Shown here: in pieces, positions 42,966 to 52,387 of the stretch
How the letters are laid out: every line of letters begins with the position of its first letter
How positions within the stretch are numbered: position 1 is the stretch's first letter
Source: Streptococcus mitis bv. 2 str. SK95
Lineage (GTDB): Bacteria > Bacillota > Bacilli > Lactobacillales > Streptococcaceae
Reading direction: 5' to 3'
Assembly (NCBI RefSeq): GCF_000222705.1
Contig: NZ_AFUB01000023.1
Span: 1-64,000, forward strand
DNA: 64,000 nt
Made by a program: the position numbers and the translations under genes
The notes under the pieces: model-generated
What the model was told of the DNA's origin: nothing
The model's database searches: none
What the model saw: the letters and a program-made list of their open reading frames with translations, nothing else

Positions 42966-44714
42966 TTATTCAGAGCTAAAAACTGCAGCTCGCTGCATTT
43001 GGTAATACTTGCCCTTTCTTGCCATGAGATCCTGATGATTGCCATGTTCCACGATGTCACCATCCACCAAGACTAGAATCAGATCCGCATCCTGAATGGT
43101 AGACAAGCGGTGGGCAATGATAAAGCTGGTGCGCCCTTCCATGAGCTTTGCAAAGGCATCCTGAACCAGTACTTCTGTACGGGTATCTATAGATGAAGTT
43201 GCCTCATCTAAGATAAGAATCTTAGGAATAGCCAGAAAGACTCGGGCGATGGTCAAGAGCTGGGCTTGACCGACAGATAGAGATTCCCCCGCATTTTCCA
43301 ACTTAGTATCGTATCCCTGTGGCAACTGTTGGATGAAAAAGTCTGCGTTGGCTGCTTTGGCAGCAGCAATCACCTGCTCTCGGCTGGCTTCAGGATTTCC
43401 AAAGGCAATATTGTCATGAATGGTCCCTTGCTTGAGCCAGGTTTCTTGGAGCACCATCCCAAACTGCTGTCTCAATGACGCTCGGGTATAGTTGTAAATG
43501 GAACGACCGTCCAGCAAGATATCTCCCGAGTTAATGGGATAAAAACGCATGAGGAGATTGATAAGAGTTGACTTGCCAGCACCTGTCGGACCAACAATAG
43601 CAACCTTGCTACCAGCAGGAATGTCAATGGATAAATCCTTAATCAAGACCTTCTCTGGATGGTAGCCAAAAGTAACATGTTTAAAGGAAATAGCTCCCTT
43701 GACTTGGTCGCTGGTCAAGATTTCCTTACCTGTTTCAGCCACCTCAGGACTCTCTAAGACAGCATAGACACGTTCTGCACAAGCGAGAGAACTTTGCAAC
43801 TCGGCTAAAACAGAAGAAATATCGTTAAAGGGCTTGGTGTACTGTTGGACGTAATTCAAAAAAGTCACTAAACGTCCGATGGTCAAGGTTGAACCCATCA
43901 TGATACGATAGGCTCCCACTCCAGCAAGAAGGGCATAAATGAGCGCATTGACAAAGCGAGTCGAAGGATTTACCGTTGATGAATAAAAGATGGCTGACTG
44001 AGAATAGCCTGAGTAGTTGGCATTCGCCTCATGCAGTCTTTGGATAAACTCTGTCTGAGCATTGAAGGACTGGATAATAGTTTGCTGGCTAAGCGATTCT
44101 TCAATCAACCGAGTCTGAATCCCCCTCGTCTCTGTTTGCTTCTGGAAGAGATGATAAGATTTCTTGGCAATAAAGCGTGAAATCACCATGGACAGTGGCG
44201 TCAACAGCAAGACCAAGAGGGTCATGAGGAGATGAATTTGGAGCATGGCTAGAATACTAACCAAAATCATCAAGACACCAATGAAAAATTGATTGAAAGT
44301 CATGGTCAAGCCAGCTGCCAGCTGTTCTATGTCCGTGGTTACACGACTAACCATCTCCCCACTACCTTGCCGATCCACAAAAGCAATCGGTAAACGATGG
44401 AGCTTATGGATGATTCGCTCTCGCAAGTCTTTGGTATAAGAGAAGATTAGACGATTATAAAGAAGAGGATTGGCCCATTGTACCAGTGTATTTCCTATTA
44501 CCACCAAGATCATCTGGAGAAAAATCTGCCAAAAAACTGGTGAAGAACCAGCCACCAGGACCTGGTCAATGACCTGCCCGATCAGAATAGGTAGGTAGAT
44601 TGATAAGGCAACCTGGGCAATAGTTCCTAGAAAGGCTAGGAAAAGGAGGAAGGGATGGCTTGCTAAATCTACGGCTAAACGTTTGAGCGTCTGGTTTGCG
44701 GTTTGTCGTCTCAT
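42966..44714 (-). CDS. ABC exporter half-transporter (subunit B)
   Basis: A 582-residue half-transporter: six-helix membrane domain (about 20-300) and nucleotide-binding domain (about 340-580) with Walker A GPTGAGKST, signature LSVGQAQLLTIAR and Walker B ILILDEATSSIDTRT. The signature is LSVGQ rather than LSGGQ, so one ATP site of the heterodimer is likely degenerate, common in heterodimeric exporters. Start at ATG 44714 (GGAGG before it); it overlaps nothing but follows its partner by one base. Multidrug- or lipid-type export is likely. Confidence 0.9.
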   Translation of the reverse strand: MRRQTANQTLKRLAVDLASHPFLLFLAFLGTIAQVALSIYLPILIGQVIDQVLVAGSSPVFWQIFLQMILVVIGNTLVQWANPLLYNRLIFSYTKDLRERIIHKLHRLPIAFVDRQGSGEMVSRVTTDIEQLAAGLTMTFNQFFIGVLMILVSILAMLQIHLLMTLLVLLLTPLSMVISRFIAKKSYHLFQKQTETRGIQTRLIEESLSQQTIIQSFNAQTEFIQRLHEANANYSGYSQSAIFYSSTVNPSTRFVNALIYALLAGVGAYRIMMGSTLTIGRLVTFLNYVQQYTKPFNDISSVLAELQSSLACAERVYAVLESPEVAETGKEILTSDQVKGAISFKHVTFGYHPEKVLIKDLSIDIPAGSKVAIVGPTGAGKSTLINLLMRFYPINSGDILLDGRSIYNYTRASLRQQFGMVLQETWLKQGTIHDNIAFGNPEASREQVIAAAKAANADFFIQQLPQGYDTKLENAGESLSVGQAQLLTIARVFLAIPKILILDEATSSIDTRTEVLVQDAFAKLMEGRTSFIIAHRLSTIQDADLILVLVDGDIVEHGNHQDLMARKGKYYQMQRAAVFSSE

Positions 44715-44715
44715 G

Positions 44716-46440
44716 CTAGTCCTCCTTTCCATGTTGGGATGCATTGATTTCGTGATAGATTTGGCTAGTCTTCATCAAGTCATCGTGCTTGCCAACAGCT
44801 AGTAACTCACCTTTTTCCAAAAGGAGAATCTGGTCAGCCATCTGAAGCGTCGAAGTCCGTTGAGAAATCAAGATTAAGCTCGTGTTTGGCAAATTTTCTC
44901 GAATAGATTTCAAGAGCTTGGACTCTGTGATGGTGTCGAGAGCTGAGGTCGCATCATCTAGGATGAGAAAAGGAGCTTGGCGCAAGACTGCTCGGGCGAT
45001 AGACAGACGTTGTTTTTGTCCACCTGATAAATTTCGACCTCCTGCCTCAACTAGGGCATCCAAAATTCCTTCCTTTTCACTGACAAAATCCTTAGCTTGC
45101 GCAATCTCCAAGGCCTGCCAGAGTTCTTGGTCAGTTACTTCTCGATTGAAACCTAGAGTCAAGTTGGAACGAATAGTTCCTTTAAAGAGTTCGACTTTTT
45201 GGGGCACATAGGCAATCCAAGATCGCCACTGCTCAAGATTGCGAGGACTACGTCCATCTCGATAAAGGGAAATGCTCCCCTTGTCGACTGGATAAAGTCC
45301 AAGTAGGACTTGCACCAAGCTTGACTTACCTGAACCAGTTCCCCCGATGATACCAAGGATTTGCCCTTGCTTCATATCAAAGGAAATGTTTCTCAGAGAA
45401 GGTTGGGCCGCATCAGGATAGGTAAAGGTCAATTCTTGAACTTGTAAAACCTGATTACTGGTAGCTTGCTTTTCTTCTAATTCTGAATGGATGTCTTCTG
45501 GAGCTTGAGCAAATACTTCCTCGATTCGCTTAGCTGAGATATAGGACTGATTGAGGGAATTTATCAGCATAGCTAGCTTGACCAATTCCACCAAGATTTG
45601 CAAGAGATAGTTGATAAGGGCAATCAGGGCACCTTGATTGAGTAAACCTCCTTGAATTGAAATATAGCCCTGCCAGATGATAACAAGGAGAGTCCCATTA
45701 ACAATCAGATAGGTCAGAGGTGTTAACAAACTAGACCAGAAACCTGTCCTTTCTTGCAATCTAGCATAAACTTGGTTAAGGGTTTGAAAAATCTGTAACT
45801 CTCGTTTTTCCTGACCAAAAGCACGAATGACCCGCATCCCTTGCAATTGCTGGCGCGTTTCCTGAACCAGCTGGTCCGTTTTCTTTCTGAGACTACTGTA
45901 GAGAGGACTTACCAGTCGAGAGAGGCCTACAATGACAATCGTCAAAATCACAACCATAACTAAAAACCAGAAAGTCAGCTCAGCCGAGATGCGATAGGCC
46001 ATAAAGATAGCCCCAAAAACGATAATAGGCGCTCGCAAAAAGAGACGCAGAAATTGATTGATACCAGTCTGAATCTGGTAAGTGTCCGAAGTCAAGCGAG
46101 TCACCAAGCTAGAAGTTGTCAGACGATCTCTGCTATCCTTGGGTAGGGAAAGAATATGACGATAAAGGTCGTCTGTCAGTTCTTTGGCAAACCCAACCGC
46201 TGCCTTGGCTGAGTAAAACTGGGCTACCAAGGCCACTAAAACGCCAATCACTGCAAAGATAAGGAGCAGGCCAATCTGCATCCAAAGATGACCTTGATCT
46301 CTCTGGGGCAAGGACTGGTCAACAATCCCAGCAATCACCATGGGAACCAAGAGCTCAAAAACAGCTTCTAGCAGCTTGAACAAGGGAGCCAAAATGGATT
46401 CTTTGATATAGAGTTTGAAGTAAGATAGTAAGTGTTTCAT
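44716..46440 (-). CDS. ABC exporter half-transporter (subunit A)
   Basis: A 574-residue half-transporter with six membrane helices (about 15-310) and an NBD: Walker A GGTGSGKSS, signature LSGGQKQRLSIAR, Walker B FLILDDATSALDTIT. The residue after Walker B is Asp rather than the usual Glu, so the catalytic glutamate position is altered (DDATS), a known feature of one half of heterodimeric exporters. It is the first of the two-gene operon with subunit B. The substrate cannot be read from sequence. Confidence 0.9.
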   Translation of the reverse strand: MKHLLSYFKLYIKESILAPLFKLLEAVFELLVPMVIAGIVDQSLPQRDQGHLWMQIGLLLIFAVIGVLVALVAQFYSAKAAVGFAKELTDDLYRHILSLPKDSRDRLTTSSLVTRLTSDTYQIQTGINQFLRLFLRAPIIVFGAIFMAYRISAELTFWFLVMVVILTIVIVGLSRLVSPLYSSLRKKTDQLVQETRQQLQGMRVIRAFGQEKRELQIFQTLNQVYARLQERTGFWSSLLTPLTYLIVNGTLLVIIWQGYISIQGGLLNQGALIALINYLLQILVELVKLAMLINSLNQSYISAKRIEEVFAQAPEDIHSELEEKQATSNQVLQVQELTFTYPDAAQPSLRNISFDMKQGQILGIIGGTGSGKSSLVQVLLGLYPVDKGSISLYRDGRSPRNLEQWRSWIAYVPQKVELFKGTIRSNLTLGFNREVTDQELWQALEIAQAKDFVSEKEGILDALVEAGGRNLSGGQKQRLSIARAVLRQAPFLILDDATSALDTITESKLLKSIRENLPNTSLILISQRTSTLQMADQILLLEKGELLAVGKHDDLMKTSQIYHEINASQHGKED

Positions 46441-46500
46441 AGATCCCTTCTATTCTTATTCTGGAAATGAAGAAAGGGGGAAGCGCCCACCCTCTCTGTT

Positions 46501-47439
46501 TTATTTGTTTAAGTAAGGTAATAGATAGCCATATCCTTCCTCTTCCATCTCATCCTTGGATACAAAACGCAAGGATGCAGAATTAATACAGTAACGGAGG
46601 CCACCTAACTCCCGAGGTCCATCTGTGAAAACATGACCCAAGTGAGCATTGCCCGACCGAGAACGAACCTCAATTCGCTCCATTCCATGGCTCATGTCCT
46701 TGTAATAATGAATCAATTCCTTGGAAATCGGACGACTAAAACTTGGCCAACCACAACCTGAGGCAAACTTATCCTTGGCAAAAAAAAGTGGTTCACCCGT
46801 CGTGATGTCTACATAAATCCCTTCTTCAAAGGTTTGGTCATAGGCATTACTAAATGGAGCCTCTGTAGCAGCTTCTTGGGTGACACGATAGGACTCTTCA
46901 GTTAAGCTTTCCTTTAACACCTCTTGACTAGGCTTTTCATAATTTGCCACATCAATCAATGGCTTCTCAGCATCTGTCACATCGATATGACAGTAACCGG
47001 AAAGATTTTTCTTGAGATAGTCTTGGTGATAGTCTTCAGCCAGAATGTAGTGGCGAAGTTTCTCCACTTCTACTGCAATCTTTCGACCCAACATACGCTC
47101 CTGCTCCCGCACCACTGTATAGATAGCTGGCAGATCTACTTCATCTTGGTAATAAATACCAGTACGATATTGGCGACCACGGTCATTCCCTTGTTGATTG
47201 ATTGATAAGGGATCAATGACACGGAAATAATAAAGCAAAATTTCTCTGAGTGACACTGTTTTCTCGTCATAAATCACTTGAACCGTTTCTGCATGGTCTG
47301 TTTTTTTGAGCAACTGGTAATTGGTCGTTTCGACTTGCCCATTAGCGTAGCCGACACTGGTTGCTAATACGCCTGAAATTCGTGAAAAATACTCCTCTAG
47401 GCCCCAAAAACAACCACCTGCTAGATAAATTTCTGCCAT
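46501..47439 (-). CDS. msrAB: Bifunctional peptide methionine sulfoxide reductase MsrA/MsrB
   Basis: Repairs oxidised methionine in proteins. 312 residues: N-terminal MsrA with [10 protein letters not shown] (catalytic cysteine at residue 10), C-terminal MsrB with [24 protein letters not shown] and [11 protein letters not shown] (catalytic cysteine about 285). No signal peptide, so it is the cytoplasmic form. It lies between two BOX-containing intergenic regions and the ABC operon. Confidence 0.95.
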   Translation of the reverse strand: MAEIYLAGGCFWGLEEYFSRISGVLATSVGYANGQVETTNYQLLKKTDHAETVQVIYDEKTVSLREILLYYFRVIDPLSINQQGNDRGRQYRTGIYYQDEVDLPAIYTVVREQERMLGRKIAVEVEKLRHYILAEDYHQDYLKKNLSGYCHIDVTDAEKPLIDVANYEKPSQEVLKESLTEESYRVTQEAATEAPFSNAYDQTFEEGIYVDITTGEPLFFAKDKFASGCGWPSFSRPISKELIHYYKDMSHGMERIEVRSRSGNAHLGHVFTDGPRELGGLRYCINSASLRFVSKDEMEEEGYGYLLPYLNK

Positions 47440-47470
47440 CTTTATTTCTCCTTTATCAAGTTGTTAACTA

Positions 47471-47622
47471 ATACTCTTCGAAAATCAAATTCAAACCACG
47501 TCAGCGTCACCTTACCGTAGGTATGGTTACTGACTTCGTCAGTTCTATCCACAACCTCAAAACACTGTTTTGAGCAGCCTGCGGCTAGCTTCCTAGTTTG
47601 CTCTTTGATTTTCATTGAGTAT
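47471..47622. repeat. BOX element (second copy)
   Basis: Same structure as the copy at 42733: it begins ATACTCTTCGAAAATCAA, continues AACCACGTCAGCGTCACC and ends with CTAGCTTCCTAGTTTGC and TTGAGTAT. The two are about 85 percent alike by eye and in the same orientation. It lies between the msrAB start and the thrB terminator. Confidence 0.88.
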
Positions 47623-47642
47623 AAACTTCTTTTCAAAAAAAG

Positions 47643-47681
47643 GATAGGAAGCCCTCTGGTCAAGAGTTTCCCCATCCTATC
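47643..47681 (-). terminator. Terminator of the hom-thrB operon
   Basis: On the minus strand GATAGGA (47675-47681) pairs with TCCTATC (47643-47649), with an inner CTCT/AGAG pairing, followed by seven Ts. It lies just after the thrB stop. Confidence 0.75.
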
Positions 47682-47690
47682 TTTTATTCT

Positions 47691-48560
47691 TTATTTCGCT
47701 TCGACACGGACACCTTGCGTATCAACTTTCAAATCATGCAGTTTGCCTTTGAAGGGTTGCTTTTGTAATTCTTCCTTAATCGCTGGCATCTTATCATGAG
47801 AAGCCAAGACCATAACTGTTGGTCCAGCACCAGAGAGATAGGTTGCATAGGCACCATTCTCTTTGGCTACTTGCTTAATCGTCGCAAATTCACGGACCAG
47901 ACTTTGACGATAGCGCTCGTGGAAGAGGTCTCCCTCAATCGCTTGACCAGCAGTCACCATGTCTCCTGCCAACAAGGCTGCAACCGCCACATTGGCGATA
48001 GAACTAGCCGCAACAGCTTCCTTGTAGGACAATTTTTTAGGTAGGACACCACGACTGTCTCGAGTACGTAATTCATAGTTAGGAATATAAGCTAGGAAAT
48101 CACACTCTGGGAAGTCTGCTACGATAGCAGAGACTTGCCCTTCAACGGAACTCGCAATAACGAGATTACCATAAATGGCTGGAGCCACATTGTCAGGATG
48201 TCCTTCGATCTTGGTCGCCAGCTGCAATTTTTCGTGGTCAGATAAGTTGAGCTTACCTAATTGATTAGCCAGTTCAATCCCAGCAACGATAACCGAGCTA
48301 GAAGAACCCAAACCACGCGCTAGGGGAACATCACTGGTCATTTTCAGGCGTCTTGGTTGCAAGTCAGGCGCAATTTGTAAAGCAATCTTGAGTAAAAGGT
48401 TGCGCTCATCGTGGGGAATCCATTTGCCAATCTGGTGTTCAATCAACCACTCATCTCGTTCTTCACAGACCTCAATTTGAAGATACTTGGTTACAGCTAC
48501 ACCGACCGAGTCAAATCCTGGCCCGATATTGGCACTTGTTGCAGGTACAATAATCTTCAT
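47691..48560 (-). CDS. thrB: Homoserine kinase
   Basis: Phosphorylates homoserine in threonine biosynthesis. A 289-residue GHMP kinase with the N-terminal [15 protein letters not shown] segment (residues 5-19), the ATP loop [13 protein letters not shown] (about 85-97) and the C-terminal [11 protein letters not shown] motif. It is one base after hom, a normal threonine operon of this genus. Confidence 0.97.
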   Translation of the reverse strand: MKIIVPATSANIGPGFDSVGVAVTKYLQIEVCEERDEWLIEHQIGKWIPHDERNLLLKIALQIAPDLQPRRLKMTSDVPLARGLGSSSSVIVAGIELANQLGKLNLSDHEKLQLATKIEGHPDNVAPAIYGNLVIASSVEGQVSAIVADFPECDFLAYIPNYELRTRDSRGVLPKKLSYKEAVAASSIANVAVAALLAGDMVTAGQAIEGDLFHERYRQSLVREFATIKQVAKENGAYATYLSGAGPTVMVLASHDKMPAIKEELQKQPFKGKLHDLKVDTQGVRVEAK

Positions 48561-48561
48561 C

Positions 48562-49848
48562 CTAGTCTCCTAGCACCTTGAAGGTATTCAAGAGGTCAAA
48601 ATCTGATACCTTGGTCAACTCAGCTGAAACCTTCTCAAGCTGCGCTTTATTGATCTTATGTGTAATGATGACGACACGCGCCTTGTCCCCATCTTTTCCG
48701 TCTTGGAGGATTTGCTTGAAGGAAATATCTTGAGCATTAAAGATTTCAGCAAGTTTCAAGACCTGACCTTTTGAGTCTGGTGCCAAGATTGAGAAATAGT
48801 AGTTTGCTTTGACATCTTCTGGATTTGCCAAGAGCAAGTCACGGCTGTATTCGTTGAAGTCTTTACCAATGGTACCATCATTCAAGCGACGAACGATACG
48901 GACAATATCCGCTACAACACTTGTTGCAGTTGGTTTTTGACCAGCACCTGGTCCGTAGTACATAGATTCACCGATACCGATAGACTCTACAAAGACAGCG
49001 TTCATCACCCCATTCACACTGGCAAGTGGGTGTGCTTTAGGTAGGAAGGTTGGAGTCACTTCTGCAGCAATCCCTGAAGGAGTTTCCTCGATAGAACCAA
49101 CCAATTTCACAACATAGCCAAGCTCTTGAGCTACAGCTACGTCTTCTGGTGTGATATTGCGGATCCCCTTGTGGGCTACATCGTCAAATGCAACCTTCAT
49201 GCCAAAGGCAAATTGGCTCAAAATGACCATCTTGTAGGCCGCATCAATCCCATCTACGTCATTTGTCGGGTCACTTTCTGCAAATCCAAGTCTTTGAGCT
49301 TCAGCCAGAGCATCGTCATAAGACCAGCCTTCTTCGACCATCTTAGTCATCATGAAGTTAGAAGTTCCGTTAACCACGCCAAGGACACGAGTGATTTTGT
49401 CAGACGTCAGCGAATTTGCCAAGGTACGAAGAATTGGAATCCCACCAGCTACTGCTGCTTCGTAATAAAGTGCTACATTATGCTCTTTAGCAATTTCTAA
49501 CAATTCTGCTCCATGGACAGCCAAAAGGTCCTTGTTAGCAGTAACAACGTGTTTTCCAGCTTCTAAGGCACGAGTGATAAAGGTCTTAGCAGGCTCGATA
49601 CGCCCCATCAATTCCACTACAATCGTAATGTCTTGGTCTGACAAAATCTCATCTACATTGGTCACAAAGTTAAAGTCATTCCCTGCTGCAAGTAAGCGGT
49701 TCTTCTCATCTTCATCCTTAACCAATACCTTGGCTACTTCAATCTCCGAATGAGCTGACTGAACGATTTTTTCTCCATTTTCCTTTAGGAGGAAAGGCAC
49801 GCCACTTGCAACGGTACCAAATCCAAGTAAAGCAATTTTAACTGTCAT
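48562..49848 (-). CDS. hom: Homoserine dehydrogenase
   Basis: Reduces aspartate semialdehyde to homoserine. A 428-residue enzyme with NAD(P) loop [11 protein letters not shown] (7-17), the catalytic-domain segment [14 protein letters not shown] and a C-terminal ACT domain (about 350-428) for threonine feedback. First gene of hom-thrB. Its start follows GGAGATAAAC. Confidence 0.97.
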   Translation of the reverse strand: MTVKIALLGFGTVASGVPFLLKENGEKIVQSAHSEIEVAKVLVKDEDEKNRLLAAGNDFNFVTNVDEILSDQDITIVVELMGRIEPAKTFITRALEAGKHVVTANKDLLAVHGAELLEIAKEHNVALYYEAAVAGGIPILRTLANSLTSDKITRVLGVVNGTSNFMMTKMVEEGWSYDDALAEAQRLGFAESDPTNDVDGIDAAYKMVILSQFAFGMKVAFDDVAHKGIRNITPEDVAVAQELGYVVKLVGSIEETPSGIAAEVTPTFLPKAHPLASVNGVMNAVFVESIGIGESMYYGPGAGQKPTATSVVADIVRIVRRLNDGTIGKDFNEYSRDLLLANPEDVKANYYFSILAPDSKGQVLKLAEIFNAQDISFKQILQDGKDGDKARVVIITHKINKAQLEKVSAELTKVSDFDLLNTFKVLGD

Positions 49849-49879
49849 GTTTATCTCCTAGAAATTTTCTGATATAGCC

Positions 49880-49885
49880 ATTATA
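49880..49885 (-). promoter_or_regulatory. -10 box of hom-thrB (extended type)
   Basis: The minus strand reads TGTTATAAT, an extended -10 (TGn-TATAAT), about 32 bases before the hom start. A clear -35 is lacking, which is usual for extended -10 promoters. Confidence 0.65.
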
Positions 49886-49945
49886 ACAGAATTTTGTGAA
49901 AATTCCTATTATAGTAAATCACTATTTCAGCCTAGTAAAGAAAAA

Positions 49946-49963
49946 ACGAATCATGGGATTCGT
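49946..49963 (-). terminator. Terminator of mecA
   Basis: ACGAATC (minus 49957-49963) pairs with GATTCGT (49946-49952) over a 4-base loop, followed by a T run, about 30 bases after the mecA stop. Confidence 0.7.
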
Positions 49964-49996
49964 CTTTTCTGATAAGTAAAAATTGATTTCTAAAAA

Positions 49997-50737
49997 CTAT
50001 GAATTAATTTTTTGAAGACCGAGAACTGCATCGTGGTTGATCAAGATGCGACCATACTCTTGCAAGACTGAACGACTGATATCACTGTCGTCTGCAAATT
50101 CACGCATACGAGCCAAGAGCCAGGCTGGGTATGGACTTGGATGGTTTTCAATATCGACTAAAATTGTCAAATAATAGTGCCCATTCATCTTATAGAGTTC
50201 AGATGTTTCCATCTGGTAGTTAACCGTCTTTGCAAAAGCAACTAAGTCAGCAAGGCTTGTAAAACGCAGAATATAGTAGATATAAGGTTCTTTCTTGTTC
50301 TCCGTTTCCTTTTCTGTTTGCTCTTGCTCTTCTTCCTTTGCTTCGACCTGCTCTAGAGATTGGATAGCTTCAATATCATCCTTGGTCTTATCTGCAATGC
50401 TCTTTTCCAAGGTTTTGAGAAATTCATCTGGCGACATTTGGGCTAATTCTTCCATGTCTGGTAGGTCTGCCAAATCTTCAAAATCCAGATTCTGGTCAAT
50501 CTTGGACTTGGTCACAAAGACGTCGACCTTATCTGGTTTTGGCGTCACACGGAAACTTAACATGCCACTATCCAAGAAATTCTCTGGCATCTCTAACTCA
50601 TCTAAAATAGCATAGAAAAACTCTTCGGTTTTTTCCTGAGGAACGAGAAAGTCTGCGATTTCCATTCCTCGATCCATCAAATCATCTAAAGTCATTGTAA
50701 TTTTTAGTGTTGTATCACTAATTTGTTTCATCTTCAT
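49997..50737 (-). CDS. mecA: MecA, ClpC adaptor protein
   Basis: An adaptor that hands proteins such as ComX to ClpCP and so limits competence in streptococci. The 246-residue protein has the typical N-terminus MKMKQISDTTLKITMTLDDLMDRG, a long acidic Glu/Gln-rich linker (about 120-150) and a conserved C-terminal domain (EPYIYYILRF, NHPSPYPAWLLARMREFA). ATG 50737 is chosen from homology; the frame extends 5 codons upstream without a better ribosome site. Confidence 0.93.
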   Translation of the reverse strand: MKMKQISDTTLKITMTLDDLMDRGMEIADFLVPQEKTEEFFYAILDELEMPENFLDSGMLSFRVTPKPDKVDVFVTKSKIDQNLDFEDLADLPDMEELAQMSPDEFLKTLEKSIADKTKDDIEAIQSLEQVEAKEEEQEQTEKETENKKEPYIYYILRFTSLADLVAFAKTVNYQMETSELYKMNGHYYLTILVDIENHPSPYPAWLLARMREFADDSDISRSVLQEYGRILINHDAVLGLQKINS

Positions 50738-50817
50738 TTCTACTAACCTCATACTTTCAGTCTATCTATTATACTAGATTTTTACGATTTTATCAAAAGA
50801 ATGAAGCTGGAATGTGA

Positions 50818-50823
50818 TATAAT
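50818..50823 (+). promoter_or_regulatory. -10 box of the flippase gene (extended type)
   Basis: TATAAT preceded by TGTGA, so TGn is present; it lies 37 bases before the flippase ATG. No good -35. Confidence 0.6.
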
Positions 50824-50859
50824 ACTAGAGATAATGTTACATTTAAGAAAGAAAGTTCA

Positions 50860-52338
50860 ATGAAAAATATAAAAGTTAATGCATTGGCTAGCTTGCTGGT
50901 CAATATCCTCAATATCGTTTTTCCGCTGATAACCAACCCTTATCTGACGCGAATTCTCAGCAAATCCAACTATGGTTATTTCAATACTGCCAATACCTGG
51001 GCTAGCTTTGTTATTCCACTAGCTGCCTTTGGTATTTACAACTACGGGATTCGTGCTATCAGTAAGGTTAAGGACGACAAGAATAAAATCAACTATGTCT
51101 TCTCTAAGTTGTTTTATATCTCAGTTTTCACCTCTCTCCTGACGACTGGTATCTACTTCCTCTTTATCTTCTTTGACACCAGCATTGAGAATCTTAAAGT
51201 CCTTTACTACATCCTAGGAGCTCAGGCACTCTTCCAATTCCTCAATATCGAATGGATGAATGAGGCCTATGAAAACTATGCCTTTATCCTTTACAAGACA
51301 TTGATTATTCGGATTACCATGCTGGTCGCCATCTTTGCCTTTGTCAAAACTGCTGATGATATTGTTCCCTACGCTATCGTCATGACTGCGACCACTATTC
51401 TCAACTACCTCCTTAGTTTTCTTTGGATCAAGAGAGAAGTTTCCTTTGTCAAAATTGGTTTCATCGAGTTAGCTAAGGCTTCTAAACCACTCTTTACTAT
51501 GCTTCTCTTGGCAAATGCCAATATGCTTTATACCTTGCTAGATAGAATGTTTATCACCAAGGGACCAGATGAAAACTATATTTCTTATTATACAATTGCC
51601 TATAGCATCGTTATGCTGATTGCAGGTGTCTTAAGTGGAGCTATCAGTGTCAGCATTCCACGTCTCGGCTACTACCTCGGGAAAAAGGATTACAATTCTT
51701 ATAATTATCTTGTAAATCAAGCGGCATCATTATTCTATTTTCTCATGATTCCAACTAGTTTTGGGATTATGATTTTGGGAAAGTACGCAACGGTTATCTA
51801 CTCTTCTGAAAAGTATCTTGAGGCAGGTATCGTGACCAGCGTCTTCGCCTTTCGAACCATTATCTGGGCTATTGAATTGATTCTTGGTAAGCAAATTATC
51901 TTTATCAATGACCACGAGAACCGCTTGACCGCTTTCTACTTTGCTGGTGGTGGCGCAAATCTCCTCTTCAACTGTATCTTGTATATCAATAATATTTTTG
52001 CCCCTGAGTATTATATTGCTACTACCATTATTGCCGAAGCCATCGTTGTTCTCTTAGAAATTCATTTTATTAGGAAACACCAACTAATCAATTTAAAAGA
52101 AATCTTTATGACCTTAACACGTTATGGTCTCATATCCCTTGGATTTATCCCGATCTTCTATATTTTCAAGATGATTTTCCAAATCAGTTCCTATACGGTG
52201 AACCTCAATATGATTCTCATGGTTCTCTCTACCATAGCTACTTGTGGAATCTACTATCTCTTAACACTCTTTCTCACTAAGGATAGAACACTTCACTATG
52301 CACTGAACCTAGTATTAGCTAAGATCAAAAGAAATTAA
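50860..52338 (+). CDS. Wzx-type polysaccharide flippase (MOP superfamily)
   Basis: A 492-residue membrane protein with about 12-14 helices and the polysaccharide-synthase N-terminus (MKNIKVNALASLLVNILNIV, FPLITNPYLTRILSK). Such proteins flip lipid-linked oligosaccharide repeats across the membrane. It is transcribed towards the LicD/choline-binding operon, which ends at a shared terminator. Given the flanking LicD, glycosyltransferase and Wzy genes it probably exports the repeat unit made by them. Intact. Confidence 0.88.
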   Translation: MKNIKVNALASLLVNILNIVFPLITNPYLTRILSKSNYGYFNTANTWASFVIPLAAFGIYNYGIRAISKVKDDKNKINYVFSKLFYISVFTSLLTTGIYFLFIFFDTSIENLKVLYYILGAQALFQFLNIEWMNEAYENYAFILYKTLIIRITMLVAIFAFVKTADDIVPYAIVMTATTILNYLLSFLWIKREVSFVKIGFIELAKASKPLFTMLLLANANMLYTLLDRMFITKGPDENYISYYTIAYSIVMLIAGVLSGAISVSIPRLGYYLGKKDYNSYNYLVNQAASLFYFLMIPTSFGIMILGKYATVIYSSEKYLEAGIVTSVFAFRTIIWAIELILGKQIIFINDHENRLTAFYFAGGGANLLFNCILYINNIFAPEYYIATTIIAEAIVVLLEIHFIRKHQLINLKEIFMTLTRYGLISLGFIPIFYIFKMIFQISSYTVNLNMILMVLSTIATCGIYYLLTLFLTKDRTLHYALNLVLAKIKRN

Positions 52339-52341
52339 AAG

Positions 52342-52381
52342 AACACCCTACTGATAAACGCTCGTTTATCAGTAGGGTGTT
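52342..52381. terminator. Perfect bidirectional terminator
   Basis: An 18-base perfect stem (52342-52359 with 52364-52381) over the loop GCTC separates the flippase gene from the convergent choline-binding protein gene. Confidence 0.9.
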
Positions 52382-52387
52382 TCTTAT

